Below are positions 1 through 11,719 of a stretch of DNA of 64,000 nucleotides, piece after piece; the stretch's first letter is position 1, and each line of letters opens with the position of its first letter. The position numbers and the translations under genes were made by a program. The DNA is from Trachythela sp. YZ-2020 (taxonomy: Eukaryota; Cnidaria; Anthozoa; Malacalcyonacea; Clavulariidae), in assembly GCA_016169945.1 (NCBI GenBank), contig JADLSH010000359.1:62001-126000 (forward strand), written 5' to 3'. The notes under the pieces were generated by a model. That model worked only from the letters and a program-made list of their open reading frames with translations. It searched no databases and was not told the DNA's origin.

Positions 1-484
1 TTGCACGACTTTAAGCTAAAATAATGAAAATATAGTGACATTTGCCTATTATACAGATTTTTGCATTATTCACATTCTGATTCAGAGCCCGGTTAAGCAG
101 TAGTCTATATATAGCCTTTACCTTTGTCGATTTCTGACCATTTTTGTGGCTAGCCTGTCACAGCTAACTAAGGCAATATCATAATGTTAAGATTAGCCTT
201 ACCCTAACAATGGCCAATGAACAGCGAGATATCATTCGATCTGTATAACCCGTGTCTCGCAGCTTAAGGCCATGTGGCATGTTACATACGCGATGGTCGA
301 TGCGACTTTTGCCGCAACTTGCAACGCAATTTTGGACACAGAATCACAGAGTTCTTGTTAGGTAAAAAGTATATTCGCAGATAAATTGTGAGCATCGATC
401 TCGTTTACGTTGCCGATATTGTTCTTGCCAAACACACCCAGAAGGCAACAAAGAATTGAATGAGAATGATAATATTGGTAGAGT
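1..484. other. Intergenic, no gene seen
   Basis: AT-rich sequence with no long open frame and no repeat that I can define. Confidence 0.5.
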
Positions 485-871
485 GACACGGGCAGTGGCG
501 CGTGGCCGGGGGGGCGAGGGGGGGCCATGGCCCCCCCTACCGTTGAGACCCGTCGGAAAATCGAAAATTTGTTATGTTGTCGGAATCGTAATGGTGAAGC
601 ATACGTGCAAAAACGAAATATAGGAAATTGAAACTGAGTTTACGTTTTTAGAATATTAGTTATAGAATAGGTAATATTGCTAAAATTTAACAACATTGGG
701 ATAGATTCCCGGTACTTACCTGTATTAAAAGTATAGTCCGAAAAAATTTTTTTAGGACTCCTTCCCCCCCCGTCAACAACAAAAACAGTAACTATACTTC
801 GAAATATTGTCGGAAAATTGTGAGCTTGGCCCCCCCTAAAACAAGAGACCCACGGCGCCCCTGGACACGGG
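485..871. mobile_element. hAT-like MITE with 8-bp target duplication
   Basis: A 371-bp element (493-863) is flanked by identical 8-bp direct repeats GACACGGG at 485-492 and 864-871. Its ends are imperfect inverted repeats starting CAGTGGCG on the left and, read inward on the other strand, CAGGGGCG on the right, followed by G-rich tracts. An 8-bp duplication with CAG-type ends is typical of the hAT superfamily. There is no coding capacity, so it is a nonautonomous copy. The class assignment is inference from duplication length and end sequence. Confidence 0.75.
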
Positions 872-2554
872 GGCCATGTTCACTGTTTTTCTGTGCGTAT
901 ATTTCTACATAACATGACTCTGCCAGACCTGTCCTCCCCAAATAATTTCCTCATTGATTTTATTTCTTTTCATACTATATACATTTTCTTGCAGGGCCAA
1001 CTACAATCAACTTATCTGTAATAGTTTGTCGTTACTTTGACATTGTGTGTATATATTCAATAGGACCAAACAGATTTGTTGATGCTTGTAATTGTACACG
1101 GAATACGGGGCGAATGTTATTTCAAAACTTCGGGATGAGGTTGTAAAAAGTTAAAAAGTGTGTTACAAAATCCTGAATTCTGAGGTTTAAAAAATTCACA
1201 ACTATGATAAAAATCACGGCTCTCAGGAAACACGGAAATTGCACTTCCGAAACTTCGAAAATGCCAATTTTTCCTGCATGCGGGAGCACGGCCCCAGACC
1301 CTCCTAAGTTCGGTCCCCCAGTAACACGACGACACTGCCCTGTGCAGAAATTACGTTGCAAGTTGCAGGAAAAATTGGCCCGTGTCAAACAGCAGATCCA
1401 CTTTATTGATGCCAAGGGTCGTCGAGAAGGGGTTGTGTGTGTGGGGGCAACACCGTCCCCCCGCCCTGAAAAAACGTTGTCGGCAAAAGAAGTATTTGTC
1501 GGGAAACTAAAAATCTCACCATAAATGAACGATACGTTAAAGGGGGGGGGGGGCAATCTTTATTGTATGACTGTCGTCAATCGAGTGTTGTATATTGCCA
1601 GTAGGTAAACAAATTCCCGTCAAATAAAGATGCGATATGGGAGCTGCGTTATCTGTCCGTCGGCAAACCAAATCTTTTTCGAGAAAAAATAAAATCCGGC
1701 ATTTTAAATATGATTAAACAAATAATTTACAATCTCAACTGCTATTGCGCTGCTACTGTTACAACACAGTGAATTTTTATTACAAAGTGATTACAAAACT
1801 ATTTTTGTGTTTAAGATAATTAAAACTCGGTCCCATAAGTGATAAATACAGTAACAAAACAATTTTGTTACATAGGCATGTTTATGGGGAAATGATTGGT
1901 ATTTTCTGGGTGTCAAATTTCAAAATTTTCTCTGGGGAGCATCCCCAGACCGGTTAGATCTTCTCCCTGGCCTGTTATTCCTATTGAATTAAGGCGTTGT
2001 CCAACAAAATCTTCGTTAAAGTAAAGATATGCCGGATTCCAAAAATTATGTGTAATTTATTGAGTAGTCAACTAGGAATGACTGCACCCAGAGACCACGC
2101 CATTTTGTCAGCAAATGAGATACTTACACCCTCCCCTCCCTGTTTATACCTGTTGGTGCATGACATGAATCGCATATGAACAGAATAAGATTGATATAAG
2201 GGGGAATAATTATACGTTATCATGAAAATGCAGGAAGGCCCAGAGGCTTAAGATTACAAGAATACAAACATCTCAAGCCCCAGAGGCTCAAGAATACAAA
2301 CTTGCATTATCTGGGAAAGGTTCCACCCGACAAGTTCGCACAACCCCAGTTTACCATCTTCTTGTTAGGTCCCATTTCCTTGTTACCCCAGTGAAGAATT
2401 TAAAAAAATGGCCCAAGTATTATCAGATATGAAACAGATAGACGCTCGTAGATTTTATTTGCTAAGAATCACATTGTGAGTTTTCTCCAAGACTATCATT
2501 GCCTGATGAAAGTGCAGAAGAAGCCAGGCTTCAATTACAGGTCAATAGACCAAT
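872..2554. other. Intergenic with dispersed repeat fragments
   Basis: No convincing gene. Open frames around 1117-1556 overlap on both strands and lie in GC-variable sequence with homopolymers, and they show no domain. A short GC-rich palindromic patch at about 1935-1958 (TCTGGGGAGCATCCCCAGA) resembles patches near 14240 and 15370, suggesting a common interspersed repeat. Confidence 0.45.
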
Positions 2555-2688
2555 TGGAGCGTATCAATATACACGCATAGCCTCGACTTCATTCTTTTGA
2601 AAACACACAGAAACTTCAAACTTTACGTAAGATTGAATAGATTCAAAAGAATGAAGTCGAGGCTATGCGTGTATAATGGTACGCTCCA
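2555..2688. mobile_element. Hairpin MITE
   Basis: Two 47-bp arms (2555-2601 and 2642-2688) are inverted complements with very few mismatches around a 40-base spacer. The arms begin TGGAGCGTA. The whole can fold as one hairpin, the usual form of a small nonautonomous DNA transposon. No clear target duplication was found. Confidence 0.65.
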
Positions 2689-2699
2689 GTAATTCTGTA

Positions 2700-5120
2700 A
2701 ATGATCTATGAATTAAACTAAATCACGGATGGCTCTTTACACAAATTCCGCGAGAATTTCTACAATAATCTATAAATTCCAAGATTTTTTTACGAGAAAA
2801 GCTTTCGAAATACATTTGGATACAAATCAAAGCAATAACAATTCAATGTTATCTTACATCGTTTTCATGCAATTATTTGCTAACATTATGGACTCGCTAT
2901 ATAAACGCTCGCATAGTAACCACCTTTAATGAACTTGAAAATGATGTAAGATGGCATAGAAATGTCGTTCAATTAAAATATAAAGATTTGTCGCTTTCAT
3001 TCGTGTCAAAAGTTTTCATTCCTTTCAAAAATGATTTGAAACATGACAACAGCACCAAGAATAAAAACAAATGATTTATTAGAAATTTATATAAAATATT
3101 TACATATCACGCTTGAAACACATGAAATAAAGTTAACTGGACACCCAAAATAACTATTAAAGCTTATCTAGTTAGGTGTTCATTAAATGGTAACGTTGGA
3201 ATTATTTACTATCATTTTGTGTGATATAAAATTACTTTGCTCTAAAATTGATTACGATTGGAAAACTTATCATTAAGATATGTTACTATTAATAGTCTAT
3301 ATGCAAAAATGTTAAATCAATAATAATATCTAAATATTTTGACCTTGCAATATTAATATCTAATCATTTTAACCCTATTTTTTCTTTCTAATCTACATGC
3401 ATTAAACGTCTTATTTTCTTCGGGGAAAGCTGTTCATTCAGTTACGCACACATGCATGCAGTTCTGCACAGTATATTTCCTAATTCAGCCCATAATGCCA
3501 TTTTGTCACAACATATGTTCGTCAATGATTGATTGCAATTATTTCGTAGCACAAAATCTTCACCGTACGTGCTGTTTCGCCGTAAACGAGATTCATTTCC
3601 TTCTCAGTCCATTCAGATCTCCACAATAAAGGGTCAGTTTTGTACTTTTGTTTATGCTCAATTAAAATAGTCGACACGTCACCAGTATTTGAATAATATA
3701 GACTTCACATTACACCTAGTGTTCTACAGGTATGCAGCACACTCCACGTTAATACAATGTTAATACTTTAGTGAAATTTGTGAAAACTTTCAACACGAAT
3801 AACAATAGCTTTATTGATCCACGCGACCAATGTTTGTGTTTAGCCCGCGATTATTGTCATTTGCACACATTTCTATAGCCAAATACAGCAACTATCTAAC
3901 AAGGAAATGAACGTGAATGTACTGTTATTCTTTAGCAGATCGCCCTTTCGTATTCCAGTTACATGCACTTGAAAGGTTAAAGTTCGCGAATTTCAGATGT
4001 ATAATGTAGTCAGACCATTACGAGTGATTCCTTCTTTCATTTAATACGTCTTTAATGGAATTTCAACGAACATGGTATATTCCCAAGCATATTGCAACAA
4101 AGAAAGTACGGTGCTGTTTTGCTTTACGGTGAAAGATAAATGTTTAGTTGAAGTTGTCCCGACTGAATCCTTTCCTGCCATTAGCGCAAAATTATATGGC
4201 AACAATTATCTTCATAAATTTCTTTCCAACGAGGTGTGCAACATAAACGTATTTCTTGAACAGCATGTACGTTAAACTGATCTCGAAGCAGTTTTATTGA
4301 AGGATTAATAATTCTGGAACCGTTTCCAATGTTGGAATAATAATATATACTGTTGAAAGTTATTTCATGTTCTTATGTTCCATTCTTTCAACGAGGACTT
4401 GTATAATCCCAAATATATATAGTAACATATTTGTCAGTTTGTACGAAACGTTACGACGATTTAAGCTGTTGATCAAGGATCTTTCACTTTCTACTGCGGC
4501 TGGATGATCTCCAGCGATGCAACAAAAGCTGAGAACATTGCTTTTAAAAATGTCTCCACATTTGCATATTTTAATAAGACAAGCTACACGCAGTTCTTCG
4601 AAATGGTACTTTTGAGGTGGTGATGGTTTCAACTGGAAAAGGGAATATATATTTTCAAGCTATGTCAACGCTTTCCAACGTTTTTGTAGCCTTTGATTAA
4701 CTCGTCATTCCTTTTCATCACTCTGAGAAAAATTGTTAATTGGCGAAACAGCAACATGACGTGTAAATTTCATCCAAGTTTGATTTTCTTTACGAAAGTA
4801 CACACATTTTCATTCGATCATTTTTCAGTTGCAGGTTGATTTCTGATGTGCAGTGCTGAGCATGTTCTATGTCGTAACTGTTTCTAAGTCCATTTCCCCA
4901 TTAGCAATAACATCTCGTTGGTATACTTAAAATGCTTCTTCAAAGCTTAATGTATTTCTCAGAAAGTAAAAGTAATTTTAAGTTTTATAGGAAAATATTT
5001 ATCTATTCATTTTAATAGTGCGGCTGTTAGGTGAAAAATCTGTTCATTTTGTGATACAAGCTGACCATATTAGCAGAAACTCTACATTTTGGCACGAAGA
5101 TATTTCGACTATATTTGACT
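2700..5120. other. Intergenic, no gene seen
   Basis: AT-rich. The small open frames at 2729-3074, 4072-4275 and 4360-4632 have no recognisable domain and look like chance frames. Confidence 0.45.
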
Positions 5121-5127
5121 ATATTTT

Positions 5128-5156
5128 GATTTGAGTTATGACACATAACTCAAATC
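5128..5156. repeat. Short perfect palindrome
   Basis: A 12-bp perfect inverted repeat (GATTTGAGTTAT / ATAACTCAAATC) separated by 5 bases in non-coding sequence. Its function is unknown. Confidence 0.6.
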
Positions 5157-5415
5157 GAGGTAACGGTTTTTTAAATGGCATAGGTTATATTCGTCATGTG
5201 CAAACTTAAAATTTTGACTTTTCAATGAGCAAATTAACAATAACAAAATATGCACTTTTTAATTGCAAAAAGCCAAAATACGTATAATAGAACTAATTTA
5301 ACTCAGACACAGAGATCCAAAATCCTGGCAGGTTTAACGCTTGTATCATAAAACGCACGATTCTGTTATTTCTTGGCTCTTAATACCCGCACTATATAAC
5401 ACAATTTTGTACAAA

Positions 5416-5499
5416 AGTGAACAAGAAAGTGAACAAGAAAGTGAACAAGAAAGTGAACAAGAAAGTGAACAAGAAAGTGAACAAGAAAGTGAACAAGAA
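5416..5499 (+). repeat. 12-bp tandem repeat, 7 copies
   Basis: Seven head-to-tail identical copies of AGTGAACAAGAA. In one frame it reads as a Ser-Glu-Gln-Glu repeat inside an 82-codon open frame, but nothing around it supports a gene. It is a simple minisatellite. Confidence 0.9.
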
Positions 5500-6804
5500 C
5501 AGCAATTTTTAATCCTTTATCTACCAAGGAAATTGACGAACAAAATCATTTGGAAGAGTCCTGTCGGTACATTAAGGGTTAAATTGTGATATATCATGCA
5601 GCACCAGATACACTTGGCGTAGAACGAAATCTAGTTAAATTATTGCTAAATAGATAAATTTCAAAAAGGCATGTTGAAATATAGATGTGAATATATAAAA
5701 AATAATTGAGCAAATTTTCATCGCATATCAATGTTTCATCATGCCTTTTTTAAATTATTTGCGTTTTTTTAATTTTTTCCAAATTTTCTTAAATTTCAAG
5801 TCTTAAATATTACAGTTTTGCGCTCGAAATTGCAATATACGCAAGACGTTTAATATTGAGCATTTAAAATTGCCTCCAAAAGTGCTTCTTGACACATGTT
5901 TTGTTGAGAAAACATTTTTCCAATGGAAAGGCACCGAGTTGTCAGTTAAGAGCACCTTCTCTATTTTGCAAAAGTGCAGATTCAACCAGTCCAACATGTT
6001 GATCTAACATCATGCTACATTGTTGGACGTAACATGCTGGGTTTCTTTGGACATTATGCTTGTCAATGTTGGCTGATATTGGCTGATGTTGTATGAAATT
6101 TTACTGTCAGTAGTCAAATTTTTCTTCCAAAACCGTCCAACCAATTTGCATAGAATAAAAATGTTGGACGCTTTTGGAATGGTTAGAACTTGCCTTTATA
6201 CTTTTAAAACCAGAAAAACCTAGAAGAATTTAGTCATTTTGCGTTGCTGTGTTAATTACCGTGTTACCGCTAAGAAACTGACAAAAGGACGTCCTTGTAC
6301 CTAAAAACAATAGAAAATGAAGAAAAGATGTTTTATAGTCCGTATATACGAAAAATAGATCCTATAATTTTCGTCTGTGCTAAAACTGATACAACTTGAC
6401 TAGCAATAATTTTGCGGCTGAAAGACATTAATTTGTCTCTGAGTGATGGGTTAACAACAATTTGCACTTAAACATGCATGTTATCGCGTTTGAGAACGTT
6501 TCTGTAGAAAACATTATAACCCGAAGCGAAAGAGTAAGATATTCTGCTCAACACGAGAAATAAATTTCATATTTCCAAGCATCCATATTATTGTTCTGTT
6601 TCTTATACAACAAGACGCTCTATTGATCGTTAAGTCGCTGGGGCTATTCAAATATACGCCGTCGTTATAGGTCCGACACGGGATCATTAAGTTATGCGGT
6701 TATAGATCCGACATTATACTTGTCACAAGAGTCGCATCGAAACACATTCCTATTATCATATGCAATATTAATATATAGCGGCATTTTACACGATTAAATT
6801 TCAT
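5500..6804. other. Intergenic, no gene seen
   Basis: No domain-bearing frame and no clear repeat structure. Confidence 0.4.
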
Positions 6805-6881
6805 GCCGTCTCTCGTAGTCTAGTGGTAATGCATTGACAAGCAAGCGCTACTAACGCTCGAGTTCGATTCCCTATAGGGGC
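6805..6881 (+). repeat. tRNA-like sequence (pol III boxes; SINE head or tRNA pseudogene)
   Basis: The sequence has an A-box-like TAGTCTAGTGG at 6816-6826 and a B-box-like GAGTTCGATTC at 6860-6870, and total length is near 77 bases. The acceptor ends pair poorly and the T-stem does not pair. I read it as a tRNA-derived SINE head or pseudogene, not a functional tRNA. Confidence 0.4.
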
Positions 6882-7399
6882 ATCTTATTTTCACTATCTA
6901 ATAGTTTCGGGTCTCAGCAACCTAAGTTACTTTTTCTCGACGTCTCTTTGATGAGGGACTGATGTTTTGTGATTAGGGGTTAGTTGTCTGTTAGGGAAGG
7001 CATTCCTAAAATTTAAATTTCAATACCGGACACTCGCGGTCGGCATGTTGTATTATCTATGTTAACTATATTCCGATTTACACGAAGTTTTCCATTTGTG
7101 ACCATCCAAGTAATGATTTATGAGTATGAGATGTCATTTCAAACCTCAAATTCGGAAAAAATCGCTTGGACTTGAAATCCCGTCCAGTTATCATTTTTGG
7201 ATTTGAAATATTACATCACGTTCAACATAATTACGCATTGCCATCAAAAATTGCTAACATAGTACTTCCACCAACTGAAAGAAGAAATTCGGACGTATTT
7301 ATAACGCAAAATTAGCAATGCTTTTAATTGTACTTACCAGCTATAAAGACTGTTTGTAATAACACTTGTTTGATGATTCATAGGATCAACTTAACACAT

Positions 7400-9084
7400 T
7401 TACGACTTGCGAGGAAACCAAACTTTAATTAACTGAAAACGTTTTGAATTATTAAGGGCTGCAAAAACAATGCTCCGTTTTCGACATACAGCGATTGGTG
7501 CTGGAATATCACCTACATCTAAACAAGTTAATAGTTCACAACTCTCTATGTTAATGAAATATAAGATATGATTCGTTGAGCTACAAAGTACGTTTTCGTC
7601 GTCAAAAAACTTCAACAGTAAAATGTCGTTACGAGGCCCATAAGAAGGGAACTGAAAAAGACATTTCATTGACACGACGTCAAAGATGAATATTTTGTTT
7701 ATTGCTACACCGAACAACACTAATCTATTTCCTTGGGGAGAAAATTCGGCAGCTGAAACGCATACTAGTGACGTATTCACACAGACATCTTCCCAACCAT
7801 CTACCTTTGTTCCATCTTTCCACAAAATGGAACTGGAATCGGTCTCCGCAAGTACAAGGTATTTAATGCTGCATGCTAGCACTGGCAAAACATCATTAAA
7901 AATCGTTTTGGATTCTATTTCTTTAGTGAAAACATTTAAAAAGGTAACCGAGGTAACAGGGTCGTGGTTCACACAGGCTATTAATTCATCAGATACTGAC
8001 AGACAGACATTGGTATCAGCCAGTTGATCAAAGCTTGCAAGACGTTCTGTTAAATCACTATTCCAGAGCTGCGGGGTGTAATTGTCTCCGATTAAAATAA
8101 CACCGTCTCTCACAACTGGAAAATTGGATATACCCAAATGTTTACAAGGTTTTGAACATTTGTTATTTGAAGCAAGGTCGTAAACGGTAATTCTCCGGGC
8201 CGACGCCTTCTCTACATACACAAAATCGCCATTTGTAGATATGTTTGAAGAGACTTGTATGTCGCGAGGCTGTTCCTCTATATCTACTAAACCCTCTATA
8301 CTAAACACCTGCATCACGTTTGAGCCGCAAGAGTAAATCAGCACCCTTTTATCCTCTATTAAAAAGTACCTAAGGGCAGAATACAAAGACCAATAATCCA
8401 AATCAATGAAACTTTTCTTTACCTTTGAAAACCAAGAATGCTCTGGATTCTCCAAGAAACATTGCAGTTCGTGAGAATCGTAAAAATTACTTGGTAAGAT
8501 TGCTTCGTCCATGTACACTGGATTACGATTATAATCTTGAGGAGGAGAGAAATCATGATTCACATTTTCTATAAAACATTGATTATCACAACAAAACCAA
8601 GAGTTTTGTTCAAAAGTGGAAACAATTCCCATTGGAAATTTAGTTTTCATTTCCATTGACGTACGGTGGTAATCATTTGTTATATCGTAAACATTGAAGA
8701 CGTTATTATTATTAATGGTGCCCAAATAGTTGCCACTAGCAGTGAAAGAAAAAGAGAATAGCGGTTTACATGGAAGACATTTCTCCTTTTTGCCGCTTAA
8801 AATGTTCCAAACAATCAAGTTATTACCATAGTTTGTGACCATTCTGCTACCATCCAAAGAGAAACAAGAATTAGTAAATTTAGAACAACTTTGATCACAT
8901 TCAAGTGGTCCAGTTGTCACAGTTCCCTGCAATGTAAGCGGCTGGTCGAGTCTACCAGGCAATATCAAGCTTTTACGAGGATAAAAAACAATACAATGCG
9001 GTAACATACAGTAAGAAGCAATGTCATCACCATCACCATCACCATCGCCATCGCCATCGCCATCGCCATCGCCATCGCCATCGC

Positions 9085-9130
<46 letters not shown>

Positions 9131-11707
9131 CCCATCTCCATCTCCATCTCCATCCCCATCTCCATCCCCATCACCGTCACCATCATCATCATGATCACCA
9201 CCATCAAAAGAAAATGGAAGAAAAGGGACTTTCACCTTGATATCCTGTATTTTCCACTCGGACTTACCAGTTGCTAATGAAAAGAGTTCAATCCCACCAT
9301 GACTATAACTACAGACAACGTAATCATGCTTAGGAGATATGTCGATACCTGATATTTGGCCAGAAAGAAGACAATGGACTTCAAGTGCATCATCTTTGCT
9401 ACCTTTCTTACTAAACTCTAGATAAGTAATATCCTTGTAGCGTGTTTTAAGCAAAGTTGACGCTTTCAACGAAAGTTCCTCTCCACCTTCGTTGACAACA
9501 TTTTGTAAAAAGGTTTGGGGGTATTCTCTTAACAAGAAGGCAAACTTTCTAATGAGGAGAAACAATCGCCTTACCGTTGCTCTCGTGCTATCAGAAACAT
9601 CATTGTACATCTTATGATTGGTAAGGCTAGTGATATTACTTAAAGTAAGATCTACATTGACATAAACACTAGCAAAGAGAACTTCTAAGTCAGTGACGTA
9701 ATCACTTACAAAACATTCTAGCTTATCTGAGATTTCCGGTATGTTTAGCATATGCACCATGCAGTATTTGATTGAATACTTGACCGCGGCACTAGACCTG
9801 GCTATATCCCTAACATCCCTTTCCTTCAATTCATTCAATTTCGTAATGCATATATCAAAAAGGATTTGATGACCATATGGCACATCAACAGGATAATAAT
9901 GCTCGGTGTTATCGACAAGCCAATCTCTTACTGATTTATGAAAGAAGGAAATAGATTTGTCTTCCTTGATGACAAAAAGAGAGGAAATAGAATTAATGGC
10001 TTTTCTTAACTTTTGCCTTGTCCCTGGTGAATTCTCAAAACTAAAGAGGGTTAAAAGAAAAGCTTCTGGCAATGACTCCTTAGCTACTGCAAGGGCACTT
10101 AAAAAAGAAGAAAATTCTTTTATGGAAATTTCCAAGTTGCTAATAAATTCGCGTTCGAATCTTTGGAAACACATTTCATAATACTTCTCAACACCTGCTG
10201 GCAAACTATCAATGCTGGACATGAATGATTCGTCCTTATAAATTTGGGAAAGAAAGAATGCGTACAGCATTAGACCGCCACATTTTCCAGCTAAACTATT
10301 AATAAGATCTGCAGTGGGGGCACTGGCGCTTGAAAGTCTCTCCTGTAAGACCAGTTTGACGTCATTCAAATTTCGTTCATCATTAGGTTCAATACACAAG
10401 GGGTTTAGATTTTTAAACTTATCAATAAGTTTTTTCTCTGGCCTTGTAGTAATCACAAAACGAATAAAAGAAGGAAGTTTGTGAAAATGATTGGAGATTA
10501 AACTACCAAGGTCATCCCTTTCATTGTACTCAGTTTCATCAAGAGCATCTAGTACAATCAATATACGCTTTCCAGGATCATCAATACCTGAAAACGGTTC
10601 TTTAAAAAGAATGGAAAATAGCCCTTCAATATTCATGTCGTTCGACGATTGTCCGAGATTGCCAGAAAGCTTCTCGATAAGAGCTTCCTTGTACGCGGGA
10701 ACAACTTTACAAAGGTGCCAAGCTAAAGACTGGAGAAGAAATTTTGGATTGTTGTATCGACTGTTATTGTACTCAAAGAAATGAGATGCACCTACGTGCT
10801 CAGCAAACCTTTTACAGAGAACAGCGGCAATAACAGACTTACCCATGCCAGGAAGGCCAGAAATGATAAACGCACGATTTGGGGAAGTTTTATCATTAAA
10901 CCAGGTGATAACTTGGTCAAAAACCCAAATTCTAGTACCTTCTGTAAACTTATCGTGATATAATTCAATCTCACTCTGAAAGTCGCACCAAACAAGACGT
11001 TTGTTTAAAATACCGTCCGATCGAGCTTCCTCGCCTCTTTCAACAAGTGCCTTCACGTCATCATTAATATCATTCAATACATTCTGATTTTCATTCAAAA
11101 CATTCCGATTTTCATTCAAAGCAATCATGATCTTATTTTCGCCTTTATTCCATTCTTTCAAGACTCGTTCCACTTCCTCTTCTCCACACAGCTCATTTTC
11201 TAGTCTATCTATTTCCTTCTGGTCTATCCCTAAACGAACTAATGGTGAACTTATTTCTGCCCAGAAAGTTTTACAATCTGCCGTACTAACAGATGTATTG
11301 GGTATGTGGCCAAAACGCTCGTTACGAAATCTCTTAATACGAACAATATCTGCTTCAACGGAAAGATCTGAGACATTTGGCATTTTATCCCAGCCCAAAG
11401 ATGGCGGCGATAAACTAGATATGTTTCTTAAAAGAACAGAAAGCAAAGTAATGTCAAAATCATTAATATTTGGTAGATTAGGGTGAGCTGGATATAATTT
11501 ATCCCACTGGTTTTGGTTGATAATTTTCCTATGTTTGAGTCTTGAAAGGCTGGGCTGGAAGGTAGATAATAAAGTATGCAAATTACCTGGGCAATATCGT
11601 GTAAAGGTTTTCCTGAGTGCTTCTGTTCCACCATCCACAATCAGCCTCGTCAACTTAAAACTATTGCTCTTCTCATTTGAGCTGTCAAGGATTGATGCTG
11701 TTGCCAT
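7400..11707 (-). CDS. NLR-like protein: HEPN (DZIP3-type) - NACHT - WD40
   Basis: This is the only host-type gene in the window, with 1435 codons on one exon from the ATG at 11705-11707. The frame stays open a few codons upstream, but TTTTGCAG just before GTAACCATGG looks like a 3' splice site, implying a 5'-UTR exon further upstream. Residues about 15-160 resemble the DZIP3-like HEPN domain and contain R-N-x4-H (R128 to H134), the HEPN RNase signature. The NACHT ATPase follows, with Walker A GLPGMGKS (about 284-291), Walker B ILIVLDALDE (about 382-391) and a TTRPE sensor-like motif near 420. The C-terminal half holds weak WD40 repeats forming a probable propeller, interrupted by an Asp/Gly-rich tract at about 840-895. 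By architecture it should be a cytosolic STAND sensor that oligomerises on ligand or damage sensing. Family identity is inferred from motifs. The coding frame is intact despite the embedded microsatellite. Confidence 0.85.
9024..9195 (-). repeat. In-frame compound trinucleotide repeat encoding acidic Asp/Gly tract
   Basis: CATCAC, CATCGC, CATCGT and CATCTC hexamer/trinucleotide blocks lie within the NLR-like gene. On the coding strand they give (Gly-Asp)n, then poly-Asp, then (Gly-Asp)n, about 55 residues. The frame is preserved. It falls in the propeller region, likely as a surface loop between blades. Confidence 0.9.
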
Positions 11708-11719
11708 GGTTACCTGCAA

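Noticed and set aside
1117..1556. Overlapping open frames on both strands as genes
   Set aside because: No domains, homopolymer-rich sequence, and mutual overlap on opposite strands.
5416..5499. CRISPR-like regular repeats
   Set aside because: Units are contiguous without spacers. It is a plain tandem repeat in a eukaryotic context.
6805..6881. Functional tRNA gene
   Set aside because: The acceptor and T stems do not pair. Only the pol III boxes remain.
8965..9207. Open frame with long Met-Thr and Met-Ala repeats
   Set aside because: It is an alternative reading frame of the in-frame trinucleotide repeat of the NLR-like gene.
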